A stretch of 64,000 nucleotides of DNA from Scalesia atractyloides (Eukaryota; Streptophyta; Magnoliopsida; Asterales; Asteraceae): contig CAMTDV010000028.1 in the NCBI GenBank assembly GCA_947069175.1, positions 64,935,660 through 64,999,659 of the forward strand. Direction: 5' to 3'. Of the stretch, positions 43,280 to 56,589 are shown one piece after another. Positions within the stretch are counted from its first letter, which is position 1; the number at the start of each line of letters is the position of its first letter. A program made the position numbers and the translations under genes. Under the pieces are notes generated by a model that did not search any database, had not been told where the DNA came from, and saw only the letters and a program-made list of their open reading frames with translations.

Positions 43280-46200
43280 ATGTCGGCTAGGCAACAACGA
43301 GGGGGTAGAAGATCAGGAAGGTCACACGAACGCTTGGCCACTCAAATCGCAAAACAAATGGCCGCGGTGCTTCCTGACATTGTGGTTCAAGTACAACAAG
43401 CTCTCGCCACAAATCCCACCAATCCTCCCCAGCAAGAAGACCAGAACATCGGCAACCCTCCTACCAAAAAGTGCTCATATAAACATTTCAAGTCTTGCGA
43501 TCCTCCGATATTTGAAGGGACCGAAGGTGTCACTGCTCTTCTCCACTGGCTTGAGGAAATGGAAAACACCTTCCTCAACTGTGATTGTCCCGAGGATCGC
43601 AAGGTACGATACGCAACCGGGAGACTATTTGGGGTAGCTCTTACCTGGTAGAATACTGAAAAGGGTAAGAGAGGAATCGAAGATGCAATGGCCTTAACGT
43701 GGGAGGAGTTAAGGGAAATCATGACGAGACGATTCTGTCCTAGAAGTGAGATTAAAAAGTTAGAGGATGAATTTCATTCATTGAAGCAAAAGGAGGGAGA
43801 TCATACTTCCTACAACAAGAGGTTCTTAGAGTTGAACCAAATGGTCCCTAATTTGTTCACCCCAGTTTACCGCTTAGTCGAGCACTATATTCGAGGCCTG
43901 CCCTCGAAAATTCAAGATTCGGTTCTCAGCACTTCGCCAGCCACACTTGAAGCTGCTATGGAACTAGCTACTGAGCTGACCGAGAATCGAATTCGCAACG
44001 GTAAATTTAAAGAGGAGAAAAAGAAAGCCCCCGTTGAAGGCCAAACTTCAAACCATTCCACCTCCTCCTCTAAGTTTGCTAACAAGAGGAAACGTAACAC
44101 CAGAAACTTCGCTGTCACACAATCCAATTTCCCTATCCCTGCTGCACCCATTACCCAAGTTGTCCCCTCACCTGCACCATATAAAAGGCCATACTCTGGC
44201 CCATTCCCAAAATGCAACCGTTGCCAATACCATCACTTTCCTGATCATCCCTGCCAACATTGCACCGGCTGTGGTCGCGCAGGTCACACTGTTCAAACCT
44301 GTCGCATACCTCAGCGGACGAACCGCCACCAGCCCTCAACCCAAACCCACCATCAAATAACGGGTCAAGCCCAACAACCTCTACTACTACCACCTACCCA
44401 ACATTTAGCCCAATCATACTACCAACCCAACTATCCCATGGTGCCACTTATGCGGGCTTGCTACAATTGTGGAGACCCAAGCCACTTTAGAAACACTTGT
44501 CCACGCTTGGTGAACATTATACATGCTCAAGCCCAAGCAAATCCGGTGAATCAGGCTAACCAAGCTCCTCCACCTGCAAGAGGAAGAGCTTTCAACATCA
44601 ACGCTAATCAGGCTAGAGCTGACAGCAATGTGGTTAACGGTACGTTTCTTATCAATGGTAGTTATGCATCCATGTTGTTTGATACTGGCGCGGATAAAAG
44701 TTTTGTGTCCTTAAAATTTGAACCCATCCTCAACCAAACTCGTGATAAGCTCATGGAATCCATAACAGTAGAAGTTGCTGACGGAAAACCGGTATCATTA
44801 ACCTCTATTATACGCAATTGTACTTCACCTTAAACGATCACGATTTTCCAGTTGACCTCATTCCTATGAAGTTGGGAAGCTTTGACATTATAATTGGTAT
44901 GGACTGGCTCAGCCAACATCAGGCTGAAGTTGTATGCCGCGAAAAGTATATACGCATTCCTCTTACAAACGGTCAGACTCTACGAATCTTTGGAGACACC
45001 CCATCGAAAGGACTCAGATTAATGTCCTGTCTTCAAGCTCGAAAATATCTCCGCAAGAATTATGTCGCATTTCTAACTCATGTCGTCAAAAAGGGAACCA
45101 TGGAGAAGAAACTTGAAGACATCCCAATAGTAAAAGATTTTCCGCAAGTTTTTCCTGACGACATCTCAGGACTTCCTCCCGTGAGAGAAGTCGAATTCCG
45201 CATTGATCTTATACCTGGTGCTACACCAGTTGCAAAGTATCCTTATAGGTTAGCCCCTCAGAAATGCAAGAGCTAGCCAGTCAATTGCAAGAGTTGACTG
45301 ACAAAGGATTCATACGTCCTAGCTCCTCGCCTTGGGGTGCACCTGTCCTTTTTGTGAAGAAGAAAGATGGAACGTTTCGCATGTGCATCGACTACAGAGA
45401 ACTCAACAAGTTAACGGTCAAGAACCGCTATCCATTACCTCGCATTGATGATCTTCTTGACCAACTTCAAGGCGCCAGCTGTTTTTCAAAAATCGACCTT
45501 CGTTCAGGTTATCATCAACTCAGAGTACATGAAGAAGACGTCCCAAAGACCGCCTTCCGAACTCGTTATGGTCATTATGAATTCATGGTCATGCCATTTG
45601 GTTTAACCAACGCTCCAGCTGTCTTCATGGATCTAATGAACAGAGTCTGCAAACCCTATCTCGATCGCTTTGTTATAGTCTTCATCGACGACATCCTCAT
45701 TTACTCAAAGTCTAAGTCTGATCATGAACGGCACCTTCGACTCATCCTTACACTCTTAGAGAATGAAAAGCTCTACGCCAAATTCTCCAAATGCGAATTC
45801 TGGTTAAAAGAGGTACAATTCCTTGGACATGTCGTCAATGACAAGGGAATACATGTCGACCCCTCAAAGATCAAAGCAGTACAAGAATGGCAAGCGCCAC
45901 GTACACCAACCGAAGTAAGATCATTCCTTGGTTTGGCTGGTTATTATCGCCGTTTCATTTCAAATTTCTCCCGCATTGCTGTACCACTCACGGCTTTAAC
46001 TCATAAAGGAAAACCCTTCATTTGGGGACCCAAACAAGAAGAAGCCTTCCAGACCCTTAAACAAAAACTCTGTGATGCACCTATCCTCACACTTCCTGAA
46101 GGTTGTGATGACTTCGTGGTTTATTGCGACGCGTCAGGGCAAGGACTAGGCTGTGTTCTCATGCAAATAGGAAAGGTGATAGCTTATGCTTCTAGACAAC

Positions 46201-47950
46201 TCAAAACTCATGAGAAGAACTACACCACCCACGACCTAGAACTTGGAGCCGTTGTGTTCGCTCTTAAGATATGGAGACATTATCTCTACGGTACTAAGTG
46301 TGAAATATACACTGACCACAAGAGTCTTCAACATATCTTCAACCAAAAGGAGTTAAACATGAGGCAACGAAGATGGGTCGAACTTCTTAATGACTACGAC
46401 TGTGAAATTCGGTATCACCCTGGCAAGGCAAATGTGGTGGCCGATGCACTCAGTCGAAAGGGTTATGCGAACTCCATTCGTCTTCTATGTTCGCAAATCA
46501 TAACCGACATCAAAGATCAAATTCGAGAAGCCCAACATGTTTCAGTAACGGAAGACGACGTACGAAAGGAGCTGTCCTGTGGAGCTGAACTTAAAATTGA
46601 AACTAAATCTGACGGTATTCTGTACTATCTAGATCGCATATGGATTCTTGACCACAACAACCTTCGTGAATTCCTTATGAATGAGGCACACAAAACACGA
46701 TACTCTATACACCCAGGAGCCGACAAGATGTATCAAGACTTTCGATACACCTACTGGTGGCCTGGAATGAAAAAGGATATTGCTGTTTTTGTTTCCAAGT
46801 GCCTTACATGTTCCAAGGTGAAAGCTGAACATCAAAGACCCTCAGGACTTCTGGTCCAACCTGAAATACCTGTATGGAAGTGGGAAAACATAACCATGGA
46901 CTTCATTACCGGGTTACCTCGCACTTCTAGTGGGTATGACACAATATGGGTAATCATTGATCGTCTTACAAAATCAGCTCACTTTATTCCAATCCGCGAA
47001 GATTTCAAGAACGAGAAGCTAGTCGTATCTACATCAGCGAAATCGTAAGCCGACATGGTGTACCGTTAAGCATTATTTCAGATCGTGATGGTCGTTTCAC
47101 TTCACGAACATGGCAGGCCGTACAAGCCGCTTTGGGTACACGATTTGACCTCAGTACCGCTTATCATCCTCAAACTGATGGACAATCTGAACGCACCATT
47201 CAAACTCTTGAAGATATGCTTCGAGCATGTGTCATAGACTTCAAGGGAAATTGGGACGCTCATCTACCCCTAGTTGAATTTTTGTACAACAACAGCTATC
47301 ATTCAAGTATCGGCATGGCACCTTTTGAAGCTTTATATGGTCGTAAGTGCCGATCTCCAGTAAGTTGGCACGAAATTGGGGAAGCTCAAATCACCGGTCC
47401 GGAATTGATTCAAGAAACCACAGACAAGATCCATCAAATTCGAAACAATCTTCTAGCGGCTCAAAGTCGTCAAAAGAGTTATGCAGATAAACGACGGAAG
47501 CCTTTGGAGTTTAACATTGGTGATCATGTACTTTTAAAAGTATCACCGTGGAAGGGAGTAGTTCGTTTTGGCCAGAAAGGCAAGCTAGCACCACGCTACG
47601 TAGGACCTTTCAAGATACTCGAAAGAGTAGGACCTGTAGCATACAAGCTTGATCTACCAGAAGAACTTAACAGAATTCACCCCACATCCACGTATCAAAC
47701 TTGAAGAAGTGCCTCGCCGATGAGAACCTCCATATTCCTCTGGAAGATATTCAGATTGATGAATCTATGCATTTCATTGAAAGACCAGTAGAGATCATGG
47801 ACTTCGGAGAAAAAACGTTTAAGACGAAGTCATATTCCAATTGTTAGGGTACGTTGGGAGTCGAAACGGGGACCTGAGTTTACTTGGGAACGTGAAGACT
47901 CAATGCGCGAAAAATACCCGCATCTTTTTCCTACTACCTCTACTACTTAA
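43280..47950 (+). pseudogene. gag-pol B
   Basis: The ATG at 43280 opens gag (MSARQQRGGRRSGRSHERL). A TAG at 43649-43651 replaces the Trp codon found in element A. Gag and protease (FDTGADKSF, near 44680) are in one frame, showing that the family encodes a single gag-pol polyprotein. One-base losses near 44823, 45256, 47022 and 47690 and a gain near 47815 break protease, the start of RT, the integrase core and the C-terminus. The stretch 45264-47020, from RT (FIDD near 45681) through RNase H to the integrase finger, is uninterrupted. Confidence 0.9.
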
Positions 47951-48170
47951 ATTTCGGGACGAAATTTCTAAAAGTAGGGGATACTGCAACATTTGTCAAA
48001 AATGGGTTTTCCAAACCCGCTTCGTTTGTAATCGAATATCAAGTTATAAATGTTTCATTGCGTATTTACGTTTATTTTAATTTTAAACGATGCATAATTA
48101 ATAAACAAATTAGTATTTAAAAACTATAATTAATAAAAAGTGAAAATAAAATAAAAAAAAGAAAAACCGG

Positions 48171-48246
48171 CTGCCGGGATTCGAACCCGGGTCAGCCGGG
48201 TGAGTCAAAGCTTTAACTTCCGTACATATAACCACTCCGCCACTTG
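48171..48246 (-). other. antisense tRNA-like module (LTR2)
   Basis: The minus strand reads AGTGGCGGAGTGGTTATA (A-box-like), a spacer, and CCGGGTTCGAATCCCGG (perfect T-arm with consensus B-box GGTTCGAATCC). TTTTTCTTTTTTT follows within 15 nt. This is the best-preserved antisense copy. Confidence 0.65.
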
Positions 48247-49072
48247 ATGTTTTTGTGAGTTCTAGGAAACAATTAAAACTTATGAACAACCATGAATCAA
48301 CCTGTTGCGCCAAACTGAAACCGTAATCGGATTCCAACCATCCAAAACGTTTGAGTGATCGCGGATTCTAGATTATAACCGATGCACCGACGATCCTAAT
48401 CAATTCAGTCTTGAATTAACTTGAATTCTGGTGATGTTCGGTTTTCATAACCGAAGATATTCATTTCCTGAATTACTCCAACAATAGCACCCTCTCGCGA
48501 CTCAAACTCATCCGCAGAACCTCCAATTTCACTTTCGCTCTACTTTCAGTTCGTCGGAAAAGCTTTTTTAACTCGCCGGACTTTCACCGGAAAACCGTGT
48601 CTTCCATCAAATCAGTAAATTTCTCAATTCTTTCATCGTCTATCAGTTGTTAAGCTTTTCCTAACTCAAACCCTTCAATCAGAATCAGTTCCAGGCGACG
48701 ATATCGGATAATCATCATTCGCCGGAAAATCTCTGAGAATTTCTAGAACTCGCTGTGAAACGGTATAAACCTTTAAACATTCTGATAACTCTTGTTCAGT
48801 ACTTAAATTCCACATCTAGCTAATCAAAATTGTTAATTGGTCTGCTCAGACAAAGTCCATAAAAACAGAGCCGACGACTTCGCCGGAATTCCGAGAAAGA
48901 TCATTTCTCCGGTATGTTTACTTCCAAAATTTTCCTGTCCATTTCGTTTTAATCACTTAAATGATGTCAATCGAATTAAACAGAATCAGTAGGTAATCGT
49001 TGCCTGTGATATTGTAACGAAGAAGATGAAGTTAGTTTGTATATAAGTTTAATATAAATTGGATATTATCTC

Positions 49073-49486
49073 GGGTTAGACACACAGTCCAGCGGTGGAC
49101 TGTGTCCGCACATATATCACACGCCGCGAGTTCGATCCTTGACACAATTGTATGCTCTGTAATAAAGATGTTTTCCTTTTTAACTGAACCGGATTAACCC
49201 ACTGAAGATGTTAAGTATATTAAAATCAGTATATTAACCAGGTTAGACACACAGTCCAGCGGTGGACTGTGTGCAACACTAACCCACAGGTCCCGGTTCG
49301 AGACCTGTTACACACGCCGGTTCGATGATTAAAATCCTTTTTGAAAATAAAAGAATTTTGAATAAACTAAAACAGTATATAAATATAATTAAAAACAGAA
49401 TTATTTCGGGTTAGACACGTAGCTCAGTTGGTAGAGCTGCGTGCACGCGTACGGGAGGTCTCGGGTTCGAGCCTTACCCGGGCACA
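49073..49486 (+). other. array of three sense tRNA-like modules (LTR2)
   Basis: Stems lie at 49082/49098 (outer pair lost), 49248/49264 (perfect) and 49416/49434 (one G-T). B-boxes are GTTCGATCC (49131), GGTTCGAGACC (49295) and GGGTTCGAGCC (49463). A cluster of GTCAA W-box-like cores follows at 49505-49557. Confidence 0.75.
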
Positions 49487-50626
49487 CTTGCACACTAGAG
49501 AACCGGTCAAACAGTCAACAGTCCCGGTCAACGGTCAATGGTCACGCAAAAGTCAACAATTTTTTTTCTATTTTTATATATTTATTTAATTTAAAAATCA
49601 ATTTAAAACACTTAAAAATAATGTTTTTAAAGATAGAAAACAGGCTTAAACTCACAAAAATATATCTGAAAATCTTATTAAAATTATTAATAAAATCCAC
49701 TCATTTACCATACCTTTTTGTTATTATTTAGGTTAGTTAATTCCCGTCGATCAATCCTCTAAACTCGTGCACATTTCATCATCTTCAACCGAACGCACCC
49801 AATGTGAGTGAATCTCTACAAATTCCCCGTTTTAATCACGTTTTTTGGGTGTATCATGTGTCTTATCATTTATTATATTTAAACCATTGTGCATCCATCA
49901 TATCCATGAACAAATGTGTATTCAACATGTATCAACTTTTTGTGTGGTTGTTGTTTAGATTAAATTATCATTTTCAGTACATACATTATCATAGGCCGCC
50001 GCTCCCCATTACATTATGAGCGTTGAGCTGTTCCCATTACATTATGAGCGTGAACCAAGCGTTACCAACATACGATCGGCTCCGTTTGATTGAGCCTTGA
50101 TCGCACAGACATTTATCATAGGCCGTCCGTTCCCCATTACATTATGAGCGTGAACGTGACGTTGCCAACATATACAGTTTCATTCATGTTATATATTCAT
50201 GCAAGTTGGTTTGTTTATTGTATGTTATTGTTGTTGTTGTTATTGTATTGTATGATTTAATTACGTTTGCTCAATATGATATTGCACAATTTTTCATGAT
50301 AAAGATAACAAGAGATCAATAATAAATGTTTTTCTAACGAGGTTCACTCGCCAACTTATGTTGACCCAAAAACCCCCATTTTACACATGATACAGGTGAT
50401 CTAGCTGCAGCAAGAAACACATAGGATGGCTTAGAAGAATAAACTGGTTTAGACTTTGGATTGTTTAGTTGATTATTTTTCTTTGTATTTGTTGATGACA
50501 TGTTTGGAATATTGAGGATGTAATTTTGACTTTAATAAATATGAAACATATTAGTAAATATCATGAGCTTTGGTGATAACCCAATTATGCCCCGACTCTT
50601 ATTCCGCTGCGGGTCGGGGTGTGACA

Positions 50627-53600
50627 AAGAGCTTTCAACATCAATGCCAACCAAGCTAGGGCTGACAACAACGTGGTTAACGGTACGTTTCTCATCAATG
50701 GTAGTTATGCATCCATGTTATTCGATACTGGCGCGGATAAGAGTTTTGTGTCCTTAGAATTTGAACCTATCCTCAACCAAACTCGTGATAACCTCATGGA
50801 ATCTCTAACGGTGGAAGTTGCTGACGGAAAGCCCGTTTCATTAAATTCTATTATACGAAATTGTACCCTCACTCTAAAGATCACGATTTTCCAGTTAACC
50901 TCATTCCTATGAAGTTGGGAAGTTTCGATATTATAATCGGTATGGACTGGCTCAGCCAGCATCACGCCGAAGTAGTATGCCACGAAAAGTTCATTCGCAT
51001 TCCTCTTGCAGACGGTCAGACCCTACGTATCTTTGGAGAAAACCCCTTCAAAAGGACTCAAATTAATGTCCTGCCTTCAACCCCGAAAATATCTCCGCAA
51101 GAACTATGTCAATTCCTAACTCACGTCGTCAAAAAGGGAAACAAGGAGAAGAAACTCGAAGATATACCAGTGGTGAAGGAATTCCCATAAGTCTTTCCCG
51201 ACGACATCTCAGGACTCCCTCCTGTGAGAGAAGTCGAATTTTGCATCGATCTTGTACCTGGCGCTACACCAGTCGCAAAATCTCCTTATAGGTTAGCCCC
51301 GTCCGAAATGCAAGAGCTGGCCAGTCAACTGCAAGAGTTGACTGACAAAGGATTCATACGTCTTAGCTCCTCGCCTTGGGGTGCACCTGTTCTTTTTGTG
51401 AAGAAGAAAGATGGAACGTTTCGCATGTGTATCGACTACAGAGAACTCAACAAGTTAACGGTTAAGAATCGCTACCCACTACCTCGCATTGATGACCTCC
51501 TAGACCAACTTCAAGGCGCCACCTGCTTTTCAAAAATCGACCTTCGTTCTGGTTATCATCAACTCAGAGTACATGAAGAAGACGTCCCAAAGACCGCCTT
51601 CCGGACTCGTTATGGTCATTACGAATTCATGGTCATGCCATTCGGTTTAACCAACGCCCCAGCTGTCTTCATGGATCTAATGAATAGGGTATGCAAACCC
51701 TACCTCGACCGCTTTGTCATAGTCTTCATCGACGACATCCTCATCTACTCCAAGTCTAAATCCGATCATGAACAACACCTTCGACTCATCCTTACACTCT
51801 TAAGGACTGAAAAGCTCTACGCTAAGTTCTCAAAATGCGAATTCTGGTTAAGAGAAGTACAATTCCTTGGACATGTCGTTAATGACAAGGAATACATGTC
51901 GATCCTTCGAAAATCAAGGCAGTACAGGAATGGCAAGCGCCACGTACCCCTACTGAAGTAAGGTCATTTCTTGGTTTGGCTGGTTACTATCGCCGCTTCA
52001 TTGCCAACTTTTCCCGTATTGCTGTACCACTCACGGCCTTGACTCATAAAGGAAAACCCTTCATATGGGGACCTAAACAAGAAGAGGCCTTCCAAACTCT
52101 AAAGCAGAAACTTTGTGACGCACCTATCCTCACACTTCCTGAAGGTTGCGATGACTTTGTAGTATATTGCGACGCATCAGGGCAAGGGCTAGGCTGTGTA
52201 TTAATGCAAAGAGGAAAAGTGATAGCCTATGCTTCTAGGAAACTCAAAGTTCATGAGAAGAATTACACCACCCACGACATGGAACTTGGAGCCATTGTGT
52301 TCGCTCTTAAGATATGGAGACATTACCTCTACGGTACCAAGTGTGAAATATACACTGACCACAAAAGTCTTCAACATATCTTCAACCAAAAGGAGTTGAA
52401 TATGAGGCAACGAAGATGGGTCGAACTTCTTAACGACTACGACTGTGAAATTCAGTATCATCCTGGCAAGGCAAACGTAGTGGCTGATGCACTCAGTCGA
52501 AAAGGTTATGCGAACTCCATTCGTCTTCTATGTTCGCAAATCATAACCGACATCAAAGATCGAATCCGAGAAGCTCAACATGTTTCTGTAAACGACGTAC
52601 GCGATGAGCTGTCATGTGGAGCGGAACTCAAAATCGAAACCAAATCGACGGTATTCTATACTATTTAAACCGCATATGGATTCCTGATCGCGACAACCTT
52701 CGTGATTTCCTTATGAATGAGGCGCACAAAACACGGTACTCGATACACCCAGGAGCCGACAAGATGTATCAAGACTTACGATACACCTACTGGTGGCCTG
52801 GCATGAAAAAGGATATCGTTGTTTTTGTTTCCAAGTGCCTTACCTGTTCCAAAGTAAAAGCTGAACATCAAAGACCCTCAGGACTTCTAGTCCAACCCGA
52901 AATACCTGTATGGAAGTGGGAAAACATAACCATGGATTTCATTACCGGGTTACCTCGCACCTCCAGTGGGTATGACACCATATGGGTAATAATCGATCGC
53001 CTTACAAAGTCAGCTCACTTCATTCCAATCCGCGAGGACTTAAAAAATGAGAAGTTAGCTCGTATCTACATCAGCGAGATCGTAAGCCGTCATGGTGTAC
53101 CTTTAAGCATCATTTCAGACCGTGATGGTCGTTTCACTTCACGAACATGGCGAGCCGTACAAACCGCCTTGGGTACGCGATTAGACCTCAGTACCGCTTT
53201 TCATCCTCAAACTGATGGACAATCTGAACGCACCATCCAAACTCTTGAAGACATGCTTCGAGCATGTGTCATAGACTTCAAAGGGAATTGGGACGCTCAT
53301 CTACCATTAGTTGAATTTTCGTACAACAATAGCTATCATTCAAGTATCGGCATGGCTCCTTTCGAAGCTTTATATGGTCGTAAGTGCCGATCTCCGGTAT
53401 GTTGGCACGAAATTGGGGAATCACAAATCACCGGTCCAGAGTTAATTCAAGAAACAACCAACAAGGTCATTAAAATTCGAAACAATCTTCTAGCGGCTCA
53501 AAGTCGTCAAAAGAGTTACGCAGACAAACGACAAAAGCCCTTGGAGTTTGACATTGGTGATCAAGTACTTTTAAAAGTATCACCGTGGAAGGGAGTGGTT

Positions 53601-53987
53601 CGTTTTGGCCAGAAGGGCAAGCTAGCACCACGCTACGTAGGACCTTTCAAGATACTCGAAAGAGTAGGTCCTGTAGCATACAAGCTTGACTTACCAGAAG
53701 AACTCAACAGAATTCATTCCACATTCCACGTATCAAACTTGAAAAAGTGCCTCGCCGATGAAAACCTCCACATTCCTCTAGAAGACATTCAAGTCGATGA
53801 ATCTATGCATTTCATTGAAAGACCAGTAGAAATTATGGATTTCAGAGAGAAGCGTTTAAGACGAAGTCGTATTCCAATTGTCAGGGTACGTTGGGAGTCA
53901 AAACGAGTACCTGAGCTTACTTGGGAACGTGAAGACACAATGCGCGAGAAATACCCACATCTTTTTCCTGTTACCACTACTACTTAA
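50627..53987 (+). pseudogene. pol D with the last part of gag, 5' truncated
   Basis: It begins inside gag (RAFNINANQARAD, in frame) directly after LTR2, then runs through protease (FDTGADKSF), RT (FIDD near 51731), RNase H and integrase. A one-base loss near 50875, a CAA to TAA stop at 51188-51190, and one-base losses near 51893 and 52648 break it. The integrase from 52650 to the stop at 53985-53987, including the chromodomain-like end, is one open frame. Confidence 0.9.
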
Positions 53988-54205
53988 ATTTCGGGATGAA
54001 ATTTCTAAAAGTAGGGGATACTGTAACATTCGTCGAAAAACGGGTTGCAAAACCCGCTTCGTTTATTAATCGAATATTCAGTTATAATTTTCGTTGCGTA
54101 TATATTGTTCATTTTAATTTTAAACAATACATAATTAATAAACATTTTAGAATTTAAAAACTATAATTAATAGATAATAAAAATAAGTGAATAAAAAATA
54201 AAATG

Positions 54206-54274
54206 AAGCTGCCGGGTTTCGAACCCGGGTCGCTCACAAACACAAGCACACACTACACCACTCCGCCACACAAT
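54206..54274 (-). other. antisense tRNA-like module (LTR3)
   Basis: The minus strand has TGTGGCGGAGTGGTG and CCGGGTTCGAAACCCGG (perfect T-arm), then TTCATTTTATTTTTTATT. The B-box has one changed base. Confidence 0.6.
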
Positions 54275-54530
54275 TCTTTTATGACAAATACAGAAACAAA
54301 TAACATTTAAAGTAAACCCAAAAGTCAAACTGATGATCAGCGCGCCCAATCCGCAGTCGCGGAAAAAACCGACGATTTCGCAACTCACGACCGTTTCCTT
54401 TGACTGAAACGCGTGAACTAATTTCGACATCGGTTATAACCGATGTCTAACCCCAATTCCAGTCGTAACCGCCGGAAAAGCTTGACCGCGAATCAAGACC
54501 CAAAATTGGACCCGATTCACTCAGTTCTTT

Positions 54531-54540
54531 CCTATAAATA
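54531..54540 (+). promoter_or_regulatory. TATA box of LTR3
   Basis: CCTATAAATA lies about 510 bp into the LTR. LTR 2333 has a TATA-like CTATAAACA at the matching place. Confidence 0.6.
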
Positions 54541-55127
54541 CCCACTCAATCTTCCGGAAATCCTTTCGCTCAGAACCGCTCACTTTTTCGAAGCTCTAGC
54601 TCGTCGCCGGAGATATAATGCATTCGCCGGACTTTCACCGAAAAACCGAGACTTACTCCGAATCGGTAAAATTCTCGACTCTTTTGTTTGCAATCCATTA
54701 TTCAGCATGTATTAACATAAATCATGCAACCAGAATCGGTCTCAGACGACGTTGCCGAGAATTCCTGCACTCAGCGGAAAATCACTGAAATTCCGAGGTC
54801 TCACTGTCAATCGGTACAATCATCTAAACTCTCCTGATATCCCTTGTTTAGTAACTTAATTGCACAACTCATTGATCAAACTGTTAATTGATTCACTCAG
54901 ACGGAAGTCACCAATCAGAGCCGACGACTCTCGCCGGAAATCTGAGAAAAACATTCTGTTCGGTACATTTTACTCCGTAATCCTCTTTATCCATTTCATT
55001 CCAATCAATTATAAGTTTGATGATCAATTTAAACAAGAACAGTCGGACATCACTGTTCTGAGTCTTTGTAAACGAAGAAGACGAAGTTGTATATGTGTAT
55101 AAGAATAATTAAAAACGGATATTCGAA

Positions 55128-55540
55128 CGGATTAGATACACAGTCCAGCGGTGAACTGTGTGCACAAACAATGCAGACGTCCCGGGTTCGAATCGCACAC
55201 GTTACCGAATTTCAGAATTAAAACCAACATTTTTAAAACTTAATCAGATTAAGTCACATAATGTTTATAAGAATAAAATAAATCATAAGTTAAACAGATA
55301 TGACACACAGCCCAACTGGTTGGGCTGTGCGCACTCGAACCGAACGTCTCGAGTTCGACTCCGGGTCACTGAAGTCGGTTCGGCCATTTTAAATCATTTT
55401 GAAATAAATTAAATAAGATAAAAGTCAATCAGTATATATATATAATTAAAACAGAGAATATTTCGGGTTAGACACGTAGCTCAGTTGGTAGAGCTGCGTG
55501 CACGTATACGAGAGGTCCCGAGTTCGAACCTCACTCGCGC
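55128..55540 (+). other. array of three sense tRNA-like modules (LTR3)
   Basis: Stems lie at 55137/55153 (one mismatch, one wobble), 55304/55321 (11 bp, one mismatch) and 55473/55491 (one wobble). B-boxes are GGGTTCGAATC (55184), GAGTTCGACTCC (55351) and AGTTCGAACC (55521). The middle unit has the CACACAGCCCA stem type rather than CACACAGTCC. Confidence 0.7.
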
Positions 55541-56589
55541 ATATAATTAACACAAATCCGACCGGTCAATGGTCAACAGTCAAAAAGTCAAAAAAAAATT
55601 TATTTATTTTTATTAATTTATTTAATCAGAAAATCATTTAAAATACTTAAAAATAAGATTTTAAAGTTAGAAAACCTCCTTAAACTCACAAAAATAAATC
55701 TAAAAATCACATTAAGAGTATAAATTAAAAGTGCTAATTTACCGAATCATTTCGTTATTATTTTAGGTTAGTTTTCCTCGTCGATCAAATCCTAAAATTC
55801 GTGCGCATCCAACGTCATCAAAGAACGCACCCAATGTGAGTGAATCTCTACAAATTCCCCGTTTTAATCACATTTTGGGGTGTATCATGTGTCGTTTAAT
55901 TCCTTATTATATTAAACACTTGTGCATCCATCATATCTGTGATCAAATGTGTATCCAATATGTATCAATTGTTGTGTGAATTATGTTTAGATTGAAGTTA
56001 TCATTTTCAGTGCATGCATTTCATTAGGCCCATAAAGCTCCCCATGGATACGGGTTGAGTATCAGGTGCCTCATTCGATCGGCTCCGTTTGATTGAGCCT
56101 TGATCTCACATACATCATCATTCATGTCACTCGATCGGCTCCGTTTGATTGAGCCTTGATCTCATATACATCATCATTCATGTCATTTACTCATCCAATG
56201 TGGTTTGTGTTTTTGTTATATATATATGTTTGCTCACACGTGATTATTGCACAAATTTTCAATATTAAACACAACAAGAAATTAATAACAATTTTTTCTC
56301 AAGGTTCACTCGCCAACTTTTGTTGACCCAAAATATCCCCCGTTTTACACATGATACAGGTGATCCAGTTGAGGCAAGAAACACATAGGAAGGCCTAGAA
56401 GAATAAATCAGTTTAAGCTTGGGATTGTTTTACTTAGTTTCATTTCCTTGTAATTGTATGGATTTGATTTGAATATTTAAGTTGTAATTTGAATTTAATA
56501 AATATGAAACAGTTTAGTAAACATCATGAGCTTTGGTGATAACCCAATTATGCCTCGACTCTTATTCCGCTGCGCGTCGGGGTGTGACA

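Larger units (their letters stand above)
47985..50626 (+). repeat. LTR2 of composite B/D
   Basis: It is 2642 bp from TGCAACATTTG to GGTGTGACA, preceded by the polypurine tract AAAAGTAGGGGATAC. Besides one GGCTCCGTTTGATTGAGCC it has unrelated hairpins in the same place (49990-50170), built on CCCCATTACATTATGAGCG with matched arms such as GTTC and GAAC. Confidence 0.9.
41110..56589 (+). mobile_element. composite Tekay-like element B/D: LTR1-intB-LTR2-intD-LTR3
   Basis: Three LTRs and two internal regions are joined head to tail. LTR1 (41110-42466, truncated) matches LTR3 (54022-56589) closely, while LTR2 (47985-50626) is clearly different. Internal region D starts abruptly in gag, exactly at the LTR2 end. 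This fits insertion of one element into the gag of another followed by loss of the duplicated 5' part. TCACA follows LTR3, but its partner is lost at the truncated left end. Confidence 0.8.
54022..56589 (+). repeat. LTR3 of composite B/D (3' LTR)
   Basis: It is 2568 bp from TGTAACATTCG to GGGGTGTGACA. It has the clearest promoter of the family, CCTATAAATA at about 54531-54540. That places the antisense tRNA-like module (54206-54274) in U3 and the sense array in the transcribed leader. Two hairpin repeats lie at 56072-56165. Confidence 0.9.
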
